A model generated the notes under the pieces. That model made no database searches, was not told the DNA's origin, and saw nothing but the letters and a program-made list of their open reading frames with translations. From the NCBI GenBank assembly GCA_031548025.1, contig JAVBRM010000079.1:1-64000 (forward strand): 64,000 nt of DNA, in the 5' to 3' direction. The position numbers and the translations under genes were made by a program. Each line of letters opens with the position of its first letter. Position 1 is the stretch's first letter. Shown piece after piece: positions 34,001-41,451 of this stretch. This DNA comes from UBA5239 sp031548025 (GTDB lineage: Bacteria; Verrucomicrobiota; Lentisphaeria; Victivallales; Victivallaceae).

Positions 34001-34725
34001 GCTTCCACGCCGAAACGGCGGGCGCCGCTGCGCCATTTCAACCCGATCGCATTGCCGCCCAAATAAGCGTCTTTTTCAATAGTCGCGTTGCCATCCGCCT
34101 CAAGCCCCTGATACATTTTTATTTTCCAACCCTCCGGCAAGCCGGTGTCTGGCAAAATTTCCCCGCTCAAAGTGCCATTGAGGAGCAGCTCCGGGTCTTC
34201 CCCCATCGTCACGGAACAGTTGTCGGCCCACAAAGTACCGGGACCGGCGGTGCGGATCGAAAAAGTGATCCGGTCCGCACCGGGTTCAATGAGCAGATCC
34301 TTGGAAAAGGTTTTCCACTCCGCTGTTCCCTGCCAGGTCATTGCGGACACCCACTGCTTTTGCGGTTTTTCCTTGGTCCCGGCAGTGATAACCAATTGCC
34401 CCTTTTTCAGCCGGTCCGTACAGACTTCCAGCGACCAGGTTATTTTGCGGGACGATTTCAAAGGCTCTTTCAACAAAATAGTTTGACTGCAGCCGAGCCA
34501 GCCTTTTTCTGAGGCTTGGCGCATAACCAGTGACTGTTTACCGTGACGTACATTTTCCGTATCCGGCTGGACGGTTCCTTCCGCCTGCTGGTATGCTCCG
34601 CGACTCCAATTTTCGGCAAGATCGCCGGCGGAATTCAAGGTTTCAAAACTTTCATTTTTCAATAAATTTTCCGCTCCCGGCATCCATAACGGCAGCCCCA
34701 GTAACAGTATCAAACGCAAAATCAT
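31024..34725 (-). CDS. Very large exported multi-domain glycan-active-type protein, cassette 3
   Basis: A 1233-residue exported protein. Its signal peptide (ILRLILLLGLPLWMPGA) is followed by two carbohydrate-binding-like beta sandwiches (NLLKNESFETLNSAGDLAENW; LLLNGTLSGEILPDTGLPEGW) up to about residue 330. A TIM-barrel-like region lies about 500-830 (MVCMDVEPWGTMDWCFCE, HFPQLILADYDYV, YIPMCAIDQAGG, GCAGFAIYPGLHLDG), with C-terminal beta domains after it. Candidate acid residues are Asp/Glu in DVEPWG, but the family is not recognised; a glycoside hydrolase acting on a complex glycan is likely. The GGAG Shine-Dalgarno sequence fits ATG 34725. It lies 13 bp after the pseudopilin gene and is the effector of the third regulator, pseudopilin, enzyme cassette. 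Confidence 0.75.
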   Translation of the reverse strand: MILRLILLLGLPLWMPGAENLLKNESFETLNSAGDLAENWSRGAYQQAEGTVQPDTENVRHGKQSLVMRQASEKGWLGCSQTILLKEPLKSSRKITWSLEVCTDRLKKGQLVITAGTKEKPQKQWVSAMTWQGTAEWKTFSKDLLIEPGADRITFSIRTAGPGTLWADNCSVTMGEDPELLLNGTLSGEILPDTGLPEGWKIKMYQGLEADGNATIEKDAYLGGNAIGLKWRSGARRFGVEADVREIAPGAAVYKISAALKTTDDAKALFGVGLFDAKGNKLDEIFSNPVTSADWRTADFEFHTTPETAGIEIYCLSGETGAVYFANVSCRKLDREAARAALPLAARLQPVEWSKVWNGGKNEFTSFLEAPLPLSFHFKGRKDQLKEAALVLEIPAGLKLEDAFCMHTGNYGREVPRVEKIKRPEGDYNRYIFEDIRPFKILQNEYGWARKLIVVIDSVDKTEKSHKVFWYLRNAGRQGPEETFDFRTASLPPGKLPKDFKIMRWETDDFLYSSDEVLQKAAQILEKSGMNMARRQPENFPRGAAINRMLNSRGWTFKIGTPDYLHPRFFPREYLTRLQGKEELAVKADGSPKAGDFCPDYFTDDPEFGKMFQEFLRDVIRRYDMQPGEMVCMDVEPWGTMDWCFCERSRKKFSEKLKLSHVLKTAEIKEKYSREWIEFRCGNTAKITRMHQEVVKRHFPQLILADYDYVANFKRSDYRSNFSGVPKDPVMNESYFDLHIASYYHYIDKKAFDMIRMNSRALQKGYIPMCAIDQAGGYLTASEIINPEQARLMLLAAAVNGCAGFAIYPGLHLDGQYLRNFSRGMNEIAILEEYFKLGKQDVKEVSVTVRPYQIRKTANGELRFPHWNDHAAFAAIPKGAERLVAVFNYHPKNIMFADINADLPKGNYAVFNPVNQTEYLPESGRRSWSETELKNGILIKVAPRDAGFVLIAPAAPNGAAKPGSTQSDLENEFKQEADKFAGAGAFNAVRSGDLSIELADSNRDGTPELELASPKQKLRIDYARSGAVINWEVQGKTIDNISFLNEKIWLPKESRGNLDTPYTIKHAVISGNQAEAVLVKTFPALSLEIQKTVKINSTEASFQVDYHLKNIGQSSVRPSLWIANLIHGGTPIFYVEQSNKKVEITQKNGVSIYSMTNGIPEGHGSFSGMISSPKSELRSGEHSIEISLAPESLMNYYFWHSPAVNTWEWMYRPETIAPGQSYHTSLTVRSTTE

Positions 34726-34738
34726 ATTTTTCTCCAGT

Positions 34739-35395
34739 TTATAAGGTCAATCTGAAAGTGTTCCAGTCGACGGTGCCCCGTTTTAAGGCGCCGACATGCG
34801 CATCCGCCCACAGGAAATTGCCGAATTCCTGATGGACATGGCCCACTCTTTTATCTTTATCTGTAGCATCCCATTGCGAATAATTGTAAATGGAGGGATA
34901 CCCGGAATAAGTGGTAGACCCGCCATCGTGCAGGATGACTTTGCCCGAAGGATTTCGGACTTGACGCAATTTCGGGGAATTAATTTTCCAACTGGTGCCG
35001 GACAGGATGCCATTGGCCACATTCATGGTATAACCGACGGCATAACAATAGGGCCCGCTGCCGGTGGTGTACATGGCGTTCGATGGACAGGTCAGAAAGG
35101 TCTGTTTAGGCAAGGCGGGAAGAGTAGTCAGAGGGGTCTTCTTATAGGGGGACATTTCATAAATACCTGCGTACCAGTAACCGATGCCGGTCCAATTAAC
35201 CGGCCGTAAATCATCATTATTGTCGGCGACATAGGAGCTCCAATAGAAGCCTGTCTGCTTCAAGTTATTGACGCATTTGATGTTTTTCGCTTTTTCACGG
35301 GCCTTGCTCAGCGCCGGCAGCAACATAGCAGCAAGTATTGCTATAATAGCAATAACAACGAGCAACTCAATAAGTGTGAATTTGTTTCGTTTCAT
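34739..35395 (-). CDS. Pseudopilin (H-X9-DG type), cassette 3
   Basis: A 218-residue pseudopilin with the shortest leader, MKRNK, then FTLIELLVVIAII and LLPALSKAREKAKNIKCVNNLKQ. The C-terminal motif is H-QEFGNFLWA-DA (His, nine residues, then Asp-Ala in place of Asp-Gly). Residue -1 is Lys, not Gly. ATG 35395 has AAGGA 8 nt upstream; ATG 35401 (MDMKRNK) is too close to that site, and a frame from 35449 overlaps the regulator gene. It follows the GntR-LacI regulator by 11 bp and precedes the 1233-residue gene. Confidence 0.85.
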   Translation of the reverse strand: MKRNKFTLIELLVVIAIIAILAAMLLPALSKAREKAKNIKCVNNLKQTGFYWSSYVADNNDDLRPVNWTGIGYWYAGIYEMSPYKKTPLTTLPALPKQTFLTCPSNAMYTTGSGPYCYAVGYTMNVANGILSGTSWKINSPKLRQVRNPSGKVILHDGGSTTYSGYPSIYNYSQWDATDKDKRVGHVHQEFGNFLWADAHVGALKRGTVDWNTFRLTL

Positions 35396-35406
35396 GTCCA
35401 TAATCC

Positions 35407-36525
35407 TTATATTAATTGTTTTTCTAGTATATGACCCGGCGAAAGGCAACTGCCGCGAATGACCAGCTCCCCCCGCAGATATTCGGGTTCTACAGCGATT
35501 TTTCCATACGTTTTCTGCAAACGGATCAGTTCCGCCGCGCGCCGGCCGATCTGTTGGCGCGGTTCATACAGCGAACTCAATTCCTTGATCTCAATCGAAT
35601 GATCGTTTTCTCCCAGGGCAATCAGGGAAAAATCCCGGGGAATTTTGAATTTCCGTTTCTGAAGGTATTTCCAGAATTCCGCAGTCAACACCGACGAAAA
35701 GAATATCGCGCTCAAATCGGGATGGGCGCGGAAAACTTCATCCAATTGGGCTTCGGTCAGGTTTTTAAATGCTCCTTCATAAACATAGCGGTCGGGATTT
35801 TCAAGGCCGCTTTTCCGCAGTTCATCCTTGAATATCCGGCGACGGTTGGTGAATACCGGCTCCTGGCGATTGAGGTCGATAAAAACGATTTCGCGATGCC
35901 CGATCCCTCGAAGAAAACGTACCACATCCCGCACGCCGCTTTCATAATCGAAAAACAGTACCGGCACCCCGGCGATTTGACGGCTGATTGTTACCTGCGG
36001 CACCTTATAATGATGCAATTCCTCGATTACCGGATAGTATTCTGCCAGTGGCCGTTCCCAGATGATGCCGTCAAATTTCAAATTGCGGAATTGATCGAGA
36101 AGTTTCGCCATGCTGTCGGTATATCCCCGGATCTCCAACTGCACATTATTCAGAAAAGCGTAATCCGCTACTCCGGCAAATAATTTCCGGTCAAACAAAC
36201 CCATGGCGGCGGGGTTGCTTCCGTAGTCCGGAATAACCAGCAGAATCTTGTTCAGACTCACATGCTTCGGCGAACGGTCCTCCGGCTGAACCACAAACGT
36301 TCCCAACCCATGACGCTTGTATAGCAAGCCTTCATTGGTCAGAATTTGCAAAGCCTTGCGAACCGTGTTACGGCTGATCTTATAAGCATCGGCCAGCTCC
36401 GTTTCCGTACTGATCGGCCTACTGAAATCCTGCGTCCCGGATTGGATCAGGCGCCGCAAATCTCCCTCGAGGCGCTCGCGCCCCTTCAAAACACCTGTAT
36501 TTATCTGTTGTGCATAGTTGTTCAT
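35407..36525 (-). CDS. GntR-type HTH with LacI-like sensor domain, cassette 3
   Basis: A 372-residue regulator: the GntR winged helix (LEGDLRRLIQSGTQDFSRPISTETELADAYKISRNTVRKALQILTNEGLLYKRHGLGTFV) is followed by a LacI-like ligand-binding domain (KILLVIPDYGSNPAAMGLF, DGIIWERPLAEYY, GHREIVFIDLNRQEPVFTNRR, FSLIALGENDHSIEIKELSSLY). It probably senses a sugar and controls its own cassette. ATG 36525 begins 6 nt after the -10 box, as in the LacI gene, so its mRNA is probably leaderless; the longer frame from 36540 would use a TTG inside the promoter. The pseudopilin gene follows after 11 bp. Confidence 0.86.
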   Translation of the reverse strand: MNNYAQQINTGVLKGRERLEGDLRRLIQSGTQDFSRPISTETELADAYKISRNTVRKALQILTNEGLLYKRHGLGTFVVQPEDRSPKHVSLNKILLVIPDYGSNPAAMGLFDRKLFAGVADYAFLNNVQLEIRGYTDSMAKLLDQFRNLKFDGIIWERPLAEYYPVIEELHHYKVPQVTISRQIAGVPVLFFDYESGVRDVVRFLRGIGHREIVFIDLNRQEPVFTNRRRIFKDELRKSGLENPDRYVYEGAFKNLTEAQLDEVFRAHPDLSAIFFSSVLTAEFWKYLQKRKFKIPRDFSLIALGENDHSIEIKELSSLYEPRQQIGRRAAELIRLQKTYGKIAVEPEYLRGELVIRGSCLSPGHILEKQLI

Positions 36526-36531
36526 ATTTAT

Positions 36532-36559
36532 ATTATACAAGTTTTTTGCCGTTTGTCAA
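36532..36559 (-). promoter_or_regulatory. Promoter of the cassette 3 regulator
   Basis: On the minus strand TTGACA (36559-36554), a 16-bp spacer and TATAAT (36537-36532), consensus hexamers. The 15-mer TTTGTCAATAGGCAT (plus strand, 36552-36566) is identical to the LacI promoter region at 24241-24255. ATG 36525 lies 6 nt downstream of the -10 box. Confidence 0.82.
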
Positions 36560-36616
36560 TAGGCATCGCAATTTTTTCAGAGATATCGAGGAAAGTGAAT
36601 AAACCGAATCCGACGA

Positions 36617-37582
36617 TCAATTGTAATACAGATAGACTGTGGTCGGCGAATCAATTCCCGGGCCTTCATACCACCAGGCGGCGTCGGTGATGATGTTGTT
36701 CATGACATGGAAATTTCCCATCAGGTTAGGGCGGTTCCGGTATAGTTCGATGGGGAAAACGATGGTTTCAGTGTCTTGGAGCAATGCGGATTTTTCTGTT
36801 GAAAATTGCGCGGCGAACAGCGGAGCGCGCCAGCGGAAAATGTCGCGGTTTTCCGGAGTTTGCCGGGTGTAAACCAGAAACAGTTTGCCGTCTTTCTTCA
36901 GCCAATGCTGTTGAGTGGATGAGGTGTTTATAGTTTCGCCGTTGTCGAAAATCCATTTATTCACTTGAGGCCAGTTCAGACCGTCAGGGGAGGCGGCCCA
37001 ATAGGCGCAACCATCCTCGGCGCGGAGCGTCAGGTAAAAATTATCCCGGAAGTTGACTACCGAAGGTTCGATGAATCCGCGTCCGACATTATGGGACAGA
37101 ATGTTGCCGGTTTCCTTGAGAGTTAATTTCCTGCCGTCAAACCCGAAACGCCGGGTAACGACCTGAAAGCGCTCATTACCGTTCCGGAAGAAAAACGGAA
37201 TCAGCAAATCGCCATTGGAAAAAAGCGCTGATTGAAGATTGGCCCCCCGGAAATCATCGGCCAAGGGCGATTCCAGAACTTGCGGTTCGTGCCAGTCGCC
37301 GTCAAAACTCAAATAGACGGTTTGGCCGTCAGCCAGTCCCATGATGACCACTTGTTCAGTATCCGGCAGTTTGAGCGGGCGGAAGTCGGCGCATTTTTGA
37401 TTTTTGAGTGGCGCGATTTCCACCGGAGTGCTCCAACTTTGTCCGTTGTCTGTGGAAATGCTCCAGCACGGCGCGGAAAAATTATCCGCACCGTGAATCC
37501 GGTGCATGGTCAGCAGCAATTTATCCCGCCATGGCGCGACTGCCGGATGAAAATAATTCTGGTGCTCAAACAGTTTAAGCAT
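36617..37582 (-). CDS. BNR/sialidase-like protein, cassette 4
   Basis: A 321-residue protein with a sialidase-type beta-propeller pattern: an Asp box STDNGQSW near residue 45 and repeated bladelike segments (GDLLIPFFFRNGNERFQVV, FRDNFYLTLRAEDGCAYWAASPDG, DGKLFLVYTRQTPENRDIF). It lacks a signal peptide, so it may be cytoplasmic. It could be an exo-sialidase-like glycosidase or a related propeller hydrolase; catalytic residues cannot be confirmed. The ATG at 37582 lies 1 bp past the pseudopilin stop. It is last in the operon large exported protein, pseudopilin, propeller protein. Confidence 0.7.
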   Translation of the reverse strand: MLKLFEHQNYFHPAVAPWRDKLLLTMHRIHGADNFSAPCWSISTDNGQSWSTPVEIAPLKNQKCADFRPLKLPDTEQVVIMGLADGQTVYLSFDGDWHEPQVLESPLADDFRGANLQSALFSNGDLLIPFFFRNGNERFQVVTRRFGFDGRKLTLKETGNILSHNVGRGFIEPSVVNFRDNFYLTLRAEDGCAYWAASPDGLNWPQVNKWIFDNGETINTSSTQQHWLKKDGKLFLVYTRQTPENRDIFRWRAPLFAAQFSTEKSALLQDTETIVFPIELYRNRPNLMGNFHVMNNIITDAAWWYEGPGIDSPTTVYLYYN

Positions 37583-37583
37583 G

Positions 37584-38276
37584 TCAAGGCCTTTCGTTGG
37601 CGGGGAGCCTCAACTCAAGGGTTTTTACCGTGTAACTGGAGACATGGCCGTCCAAATGAGCGGTATTCATGACGGTGTCTCCTTGATGCCGATAGATTGC
37701 GCCCTGGTCGCCGGCATAATTGTTATAAGCCAGAAAATAGTGATTTCGGGGTTCGCCGAAAACAATCATCGCCGAAGGTTTTTTAACTCGTTCGATCTTC
37801 CAGAAACCGTAATAAGTCGCGGTGTTGGTCAGGTCGCAGGGCGTGCCGGCGTATTCCCGGACGAAAATATTCATGGCGTAGTCGATGACATAAGTTTTGG
37901 GAGTCCGCACCGAGGGACAGCCCAGGACGCCGACATGTTTGCGGTAAACCGCGTAAGTATTCAGCCAGGTTGCGGCGGTTCCGGCGGAATACGCCCCGCC
38001 CGAGGCGAAGGCCGGAATATAGGATTTCTTATCCGTGGTGGTGCCGCAATAGGGGGTTATCCAGACCTGGCTGCCGGTATGGATTCCCGGCGACATACCG
38101 TCGAAGTCTCCGGCATAGTTGGATACTCCGGAAGCGCATTGGCGGAGGTTGGAGGCGCATTGAATCGCATGGGCTTTTTCCCGGGCTTTGTTCAAAGCCG
38201 GCAGCAGCATTGCCGCCAGGATCGCGATGATCGCGATCACCACGAGGAGTTCAATGAGGGTGAAATTCTTTTTCAT
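37584..38276 (-). CDS. Pseudopilin (H-X9-DG-like), cassette 4
   Basis: A 230-residue pseudopilin. The four-residue leader MKKN precedes FTLIELLVVIAII and LLPALNKAREKAHAIQCASNLRQ. Its C-terminal motif is a variant, H-x11-DG (His before QGDTVMNTAHL, then DGHV). Residue -1 is Asn, not Gly. A perfect GGAGG lies 5 nt before ATG 38276, inside the end of the preceding gene, and the start overlaps that gene's stop as ATGA, so the pseudopilin is translationally coupled to the exported enzyme here (rather than to the regulator, as in the LacI cassette). Confidence 0.85.
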   Translation of the reverse strand: MKKNFTLIELLVVIAIIAILAAMLLPALNKAREKAHAIQCASNLRQCASGVSNYAGDFDGMSPGIHTGSQVWITPYCGTTTDKKSYIPAFASGGAYSAGTAATWLNTYAVYRKHVGVLGCPSVRTPKTYVIDYAMNIFVREYAGTPCDLTNTATYYGFWKIERVKKPSAMIVFGEPRNHYFLAYNNYAGDQGAIYRHQGDTVMNTAHLDGHVSSYTVKTLELRLPANERP

Positions 38277-41200
38277 AAAACCTCCAATTGACAGTGGCTT
38301 GCCTGGTTGGAAGCAAGCTCGGTTACGGTGATTTTCCATTGTCCGGGGAGGGCGTTGACGGCTGCCGGTATTTCGAATTGTGCCGCTCCGTCGCGAATAA
38401 TCAGGTTGCCGCCGTATTCCCACAGCTCGCGGCCATCCAGTTCGACCTTGATTTGCGCGGGGACCGTGCCGCTGGATTTCAATTGAATATTCACGGTTGC
38501 GGTTTCGCCGCGCCGGATCGAGGGCTTGGCGGTATTGATCGTAAGTTTACCGATCCGCTCCTTCAGCAGCAAGAGCGCGGCCGCTCCCATGCGCGGCAAT
38601 TCCAATTCGAGATTGATTTCCCGGTGGCTGAAAAGATCGTAAACAAAGAATTCGCCGTTCAGTTTGAGTTGATGTTTTTTGAGCGGATTATCGGTGATGA
38701 GTTGAGTCAGGTAGCGGTAAGCGCCATGATTCCAGTCTTTGTTCATCTCGAGTTGACAGGCTTTGCGTTCGGCATTGCTCTCGCAGTCCAGGACCCAGAC
38801 CAGCGGAGTTCCATCCGGCAACTCATTGGCGAAGACGGCGGTATCAATTCCGACCGGCATGATTTTCTCCGGGGTGAGATATTTTTCCGTATATTTCCGG
38901 GCCAGCATGACCTGTGGTTTCGTTCCGATATCGTTCAAGCCCGTACCGAAATTGCCGTCGGCCTTTTCGGCTCCCTGGATTTCAACGGTGGTAGCGGCGT
39001 CGACCACGACTTTGCCGCCGTCGGCGATATATTTTTCCAGCTCGGATTTGACCTTGTCGGTCAGCCATTGATGATTGCTGACAAAGACCGCCTTGTAGTC
39101 TTTCAACTTACCGGCAACGACTTCTTCGGACGTGATGACATCCAGAGCGGAACCGGCCCGACGGAAGTTTTCCAAGGCCGAATAGAAGTGATAAAGATAA
39201 GCATTTTTGTGGTCGATTTGGAAACATAACTGCGCCAGTCCGACAAAGACCGCGCCCTGGCGTTTGGAAACCTTCTGCATCTTGAACAACTCCGCCGCGC
39301 CGGCGATATTGGCGGCTACCTCGCGGCTTCCCCTCCAGGTGGAATCCACCTGGGCTTTCAGGCTATGTGCCTTGCTGTCGTCCAGATGGTACAGTCCGAC
39401 GAAGTCCGGCGCTTCCGCCAGAATCCGGTAGAGAATTCCCCGCTGATAAACCTCGCCCCACGGAATGTAGGCGGCGGAGGCAAGCACGCCCAGGGGCTTG
39501 GCGCGCCCCGCGCTCCTGGCGATTTCGATATTGAAAGTCATGGCCGAATACCAGAAGGTGTAATTGTAAAAACAGATCGTATTGTAGTTCGAGTGCGACA
39601 GCGGCGGATAAAATCCCCTGCCGACATACAGCGGCCCGCTCATCAGTCCGATATCGCCGGTCAGCTTGTCCCCGGTCGCCTTGACGTTGGCGGCGGCGAT
39701 TTGATTGTAATTGCCGCAATGATAGCGGAAATATTGGAGAAACGGATGTTCCCATGGGACGATGCCCGGCTCGACTTGCGGCAGATAGACGTTATTGCCG
39801 ATTTTCAGCTTCTCAAACGGCGGCAGGTCCGCTCTTTTTAACCCTGTTTTCTTGGTGAAATCCTCCATGGTCAGGGGATTGAAATCGAAGTTGCCCAGCA
39901 TGCTGCCGTCGTCGTTGACGATAATGAACGGATAAAAATTCGGAGCATTGGCGGCATCGACCCTTGCGACCTGGGCGGAGATTTTATCCATGAATTTAGC
40001 TATATCGGCGACAACGGCGCGACTGCTGAACGCGTCATGGTTGACGCCGTGGCTGTGAACTTTGCCGTCGTAAAGAACCAGCTTTTCCGCCGGGTTTTCC
40101 GTGAAATGTCCGATGGCGGAAGTGCGGACTGAAAAGAGCTGGTGATTCAGGAGCGCATTGTCGATTACATTGCCGAGACGCTCAGCATTTCCCGCAGTCA
40201 TCTGATGGATGTCGTCGACATTCTGGTTCATCAACTGAGCTGCGATGAATTTGGCCGCGTAAGTTTCGCGCACCAGATGCGGACGGCTACTTTTCCAGAC
40301 CATGAACGGAAACGGATTGAGCTTGCGCGGAGAAACGACATGGAATTTCTTTTCCGCCGTCAGGCATTTCAATAAATATTCGCCCTCACCGAATTTCGAC
40401 GTGTCGATGAAGGCCCCATTGGTTTCCGCGACCTGCGTCCGGTTTTTGTCGAATACCTGTAACGTGTACGGCTTGGATGGAATATTGAATTTTACCTGGA
40501 CCGGGATTTTTTCGCCGCGTTCGAAAACCGAGCGGGGAATGTCGCCGACCCGCGTCGTCAATACCACCGGCGGCTCCGGTTTGGGCTGAGGCGCATAGTT
40601 GACTTTCGGCACTTCCACTTTTTCGCCATTGAAAAGACACAGACGGTAGATCGTTTCCAGCATCGGCAGATTGTTTTTTAGCTGAAAACAGCTTGCCACC
40701 AGCCCGGAATACGGATAATTTTCATTGAGGTTTTTTTGCCATATCAACGCGGCTTCGCCATTTTTGGTGGTGACCAACGAAGTAATTTCCTGAACCGGTA
40801 TGGCCAGGTCCAGATATGGGGTCCATTGCTTGAAGTCAGCTTGCAAGCCCCATTTTTCGCCGTCCGCGGTGAGAACCCGATCTTTGCCGCGCAAACCGTA
40901 AACCGTCTTGAGGCCGAACACGTCAAATACATAACTGCCCTGTTTCTTGTTGGTGTACCCGAATCTGGTTTCCGTAATATCTTCCTCCCCGATGAAGAAG
41001 ACCAGGGTCGAACCGGCCGGGCTCACATAGCGCCCGCCGTTTTTACAATATTGATACAACGCCGAACTCTGATCGTATGGGATGGCCAAACTGCTCGGCG
41101 TAATATCGCTCAAACTCAAAATTACCGAACCGGCGACATCCCCCTCCCGCATGAACTTGAGGATTTCGGCGGCGGTCATGGCCCGGAACCCTTGGGCCTT

Positions 41201-41338
41201 GAAGTAGCGGGCCGCGCTTTCGGTGTCCCCGGCGTATCTGGAGTAATAAATAGGATCGTCGAGAAGAATCTTTGCCGGGCCGCCGGTGACGTTGACAATT
41301 ATTGACATCAAAAACAAGATTATTGACAGCAGCTTCAT
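38273..41338 (-). CDS. Very large exported glycan-active-type protein, cassette 4
   Basis: A 1021-residue exported protein with a signal peptide (KLLSIILFLMSIIVNVTG). The middle region (about 400-800) looks like a TIM barrel or beta-galactosidase-type catalytic part (NFYPFIIVNDDGSMLGNFDFN, GLMSGPLYVGRGFYPP, DFVGLYHLDDSKAHS). A Rossmann/GATase-like module follows (KDYKAVFVSNHQWLTDKVKSELEKYIADGGKVVVDA), as in beta-galactosidase trimerisation domains, with C-terminal beta sandwiches. The exact family is not recognised. ATG 41338 has AGGAGG 4 nt upstream. It is divergent from the AraC gene. The pseudopilin gene overlaps its stop. Confidence 0.75.
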   Translation of the reverse strand: MKLLSIILFLMSIIVNVTGGPAKILLDDPIYYSRYAGDTESAARYFKAQGFRAMTAAEILKFMREGDVAGSVILSLSDITPSSLAIPYDQSSALYQYCKNGGRYVSPAGSTLVFFIGEEDITETRFGYTNKKQGSYVFDVFGLKTVYGLRGKDRVLTADGEKWGLQADFKQWTPYLDLAIPVQEITSLVTTKNGEAALIWQKNLNENYPYSGLVASCFQLKNNLPMLETIYRLCLFNGEKVEVPKVNYAPQPKPEPPVVLTTRVGDIPRSVFERGEKIPVQVKFNIPSKPYTLQVFDKNRTQVAETNGAFIDTSKFGEGEYLLKCLTAEKKFHVVSPRKLNPFPFMVWKSSRPHLVRETYAAKFIAAQLMNQNVDDIHQMTAGNAERLGNVIDNALLNHQLFSVRTSAIGHFTENPAEKLVLYDGKVHSHGVNHDAFSSRAVVADIAKFMDKISAQVARVDAANAPNFYPFIIVNDDGSMLGNFDFNPLTMEDFTKKTGLKRADLPPFEKLKIGNNVYLPQVEPGIVPWEHPFLQYFRYHCGNYNQIAAANVKATGDKLTGDIGLMSGPLYVGRGFYPPLSHSNYNTICFYNYTFWYSAMTFNIEIARSAGRAKPLGVLASAAYIPWGEVYQRGILYRILAEAPDFVGLYHLDDSKAHSLKAQVDSTWRGSREVAANIAGAAELFKMQKVSKRQGAVFVGLAQLCFQIDHKNAYLYHFYSALENFRRAGSALDVITSEEVVAGKLKDYKAVFVSNHQWLTDKVKSELEKYIADGGKVVVDAATTVEIQGAEKADGNFGTGLNDIGTKPQVMLARKYTEKYLTPEKIMPVGIDTAVFANELPDGTPLVWVLDCESNAERKACQLEMNKDWNHGAYRYLTQLITDNPLKKHQLKLNGEFFVYDLFSHREINLELELPRMGAAALLLLKERIGKLTINTAKPSIRRGETATVNIQLKSSGTVPAQIKVELDGRELWEYGGNLIIRDGAAQFEIPAAVNALPGQWKITVTELASNQASHCQLEVL

Positions 41339-41390
41339 GAATCCTCCATAATTGTTTATCATTATTATAATCCATAATGTATAAATTAAC

Positions 41391-41418
41391 TTGATAAAAA
41401 GTTCAAAAAGTGTATAAT
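41391..41418 (+). promoter_or_regulatory. Promoter of the cassette 4 AraC regulator
   Basis: TTGATA (41391-41396), a 16-bp spacer and TATAAT (41413-41418), 33 bp before the ATG. A TATAAT on the opposite strand (41369-41364) probably serves the divergent exported-enzyme gene, with a weak -35. Confidence 0.55.
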
Positions 41419-41451
41419 AATAATGAAAAAAGTGTAAAAATTTAAGATTAT

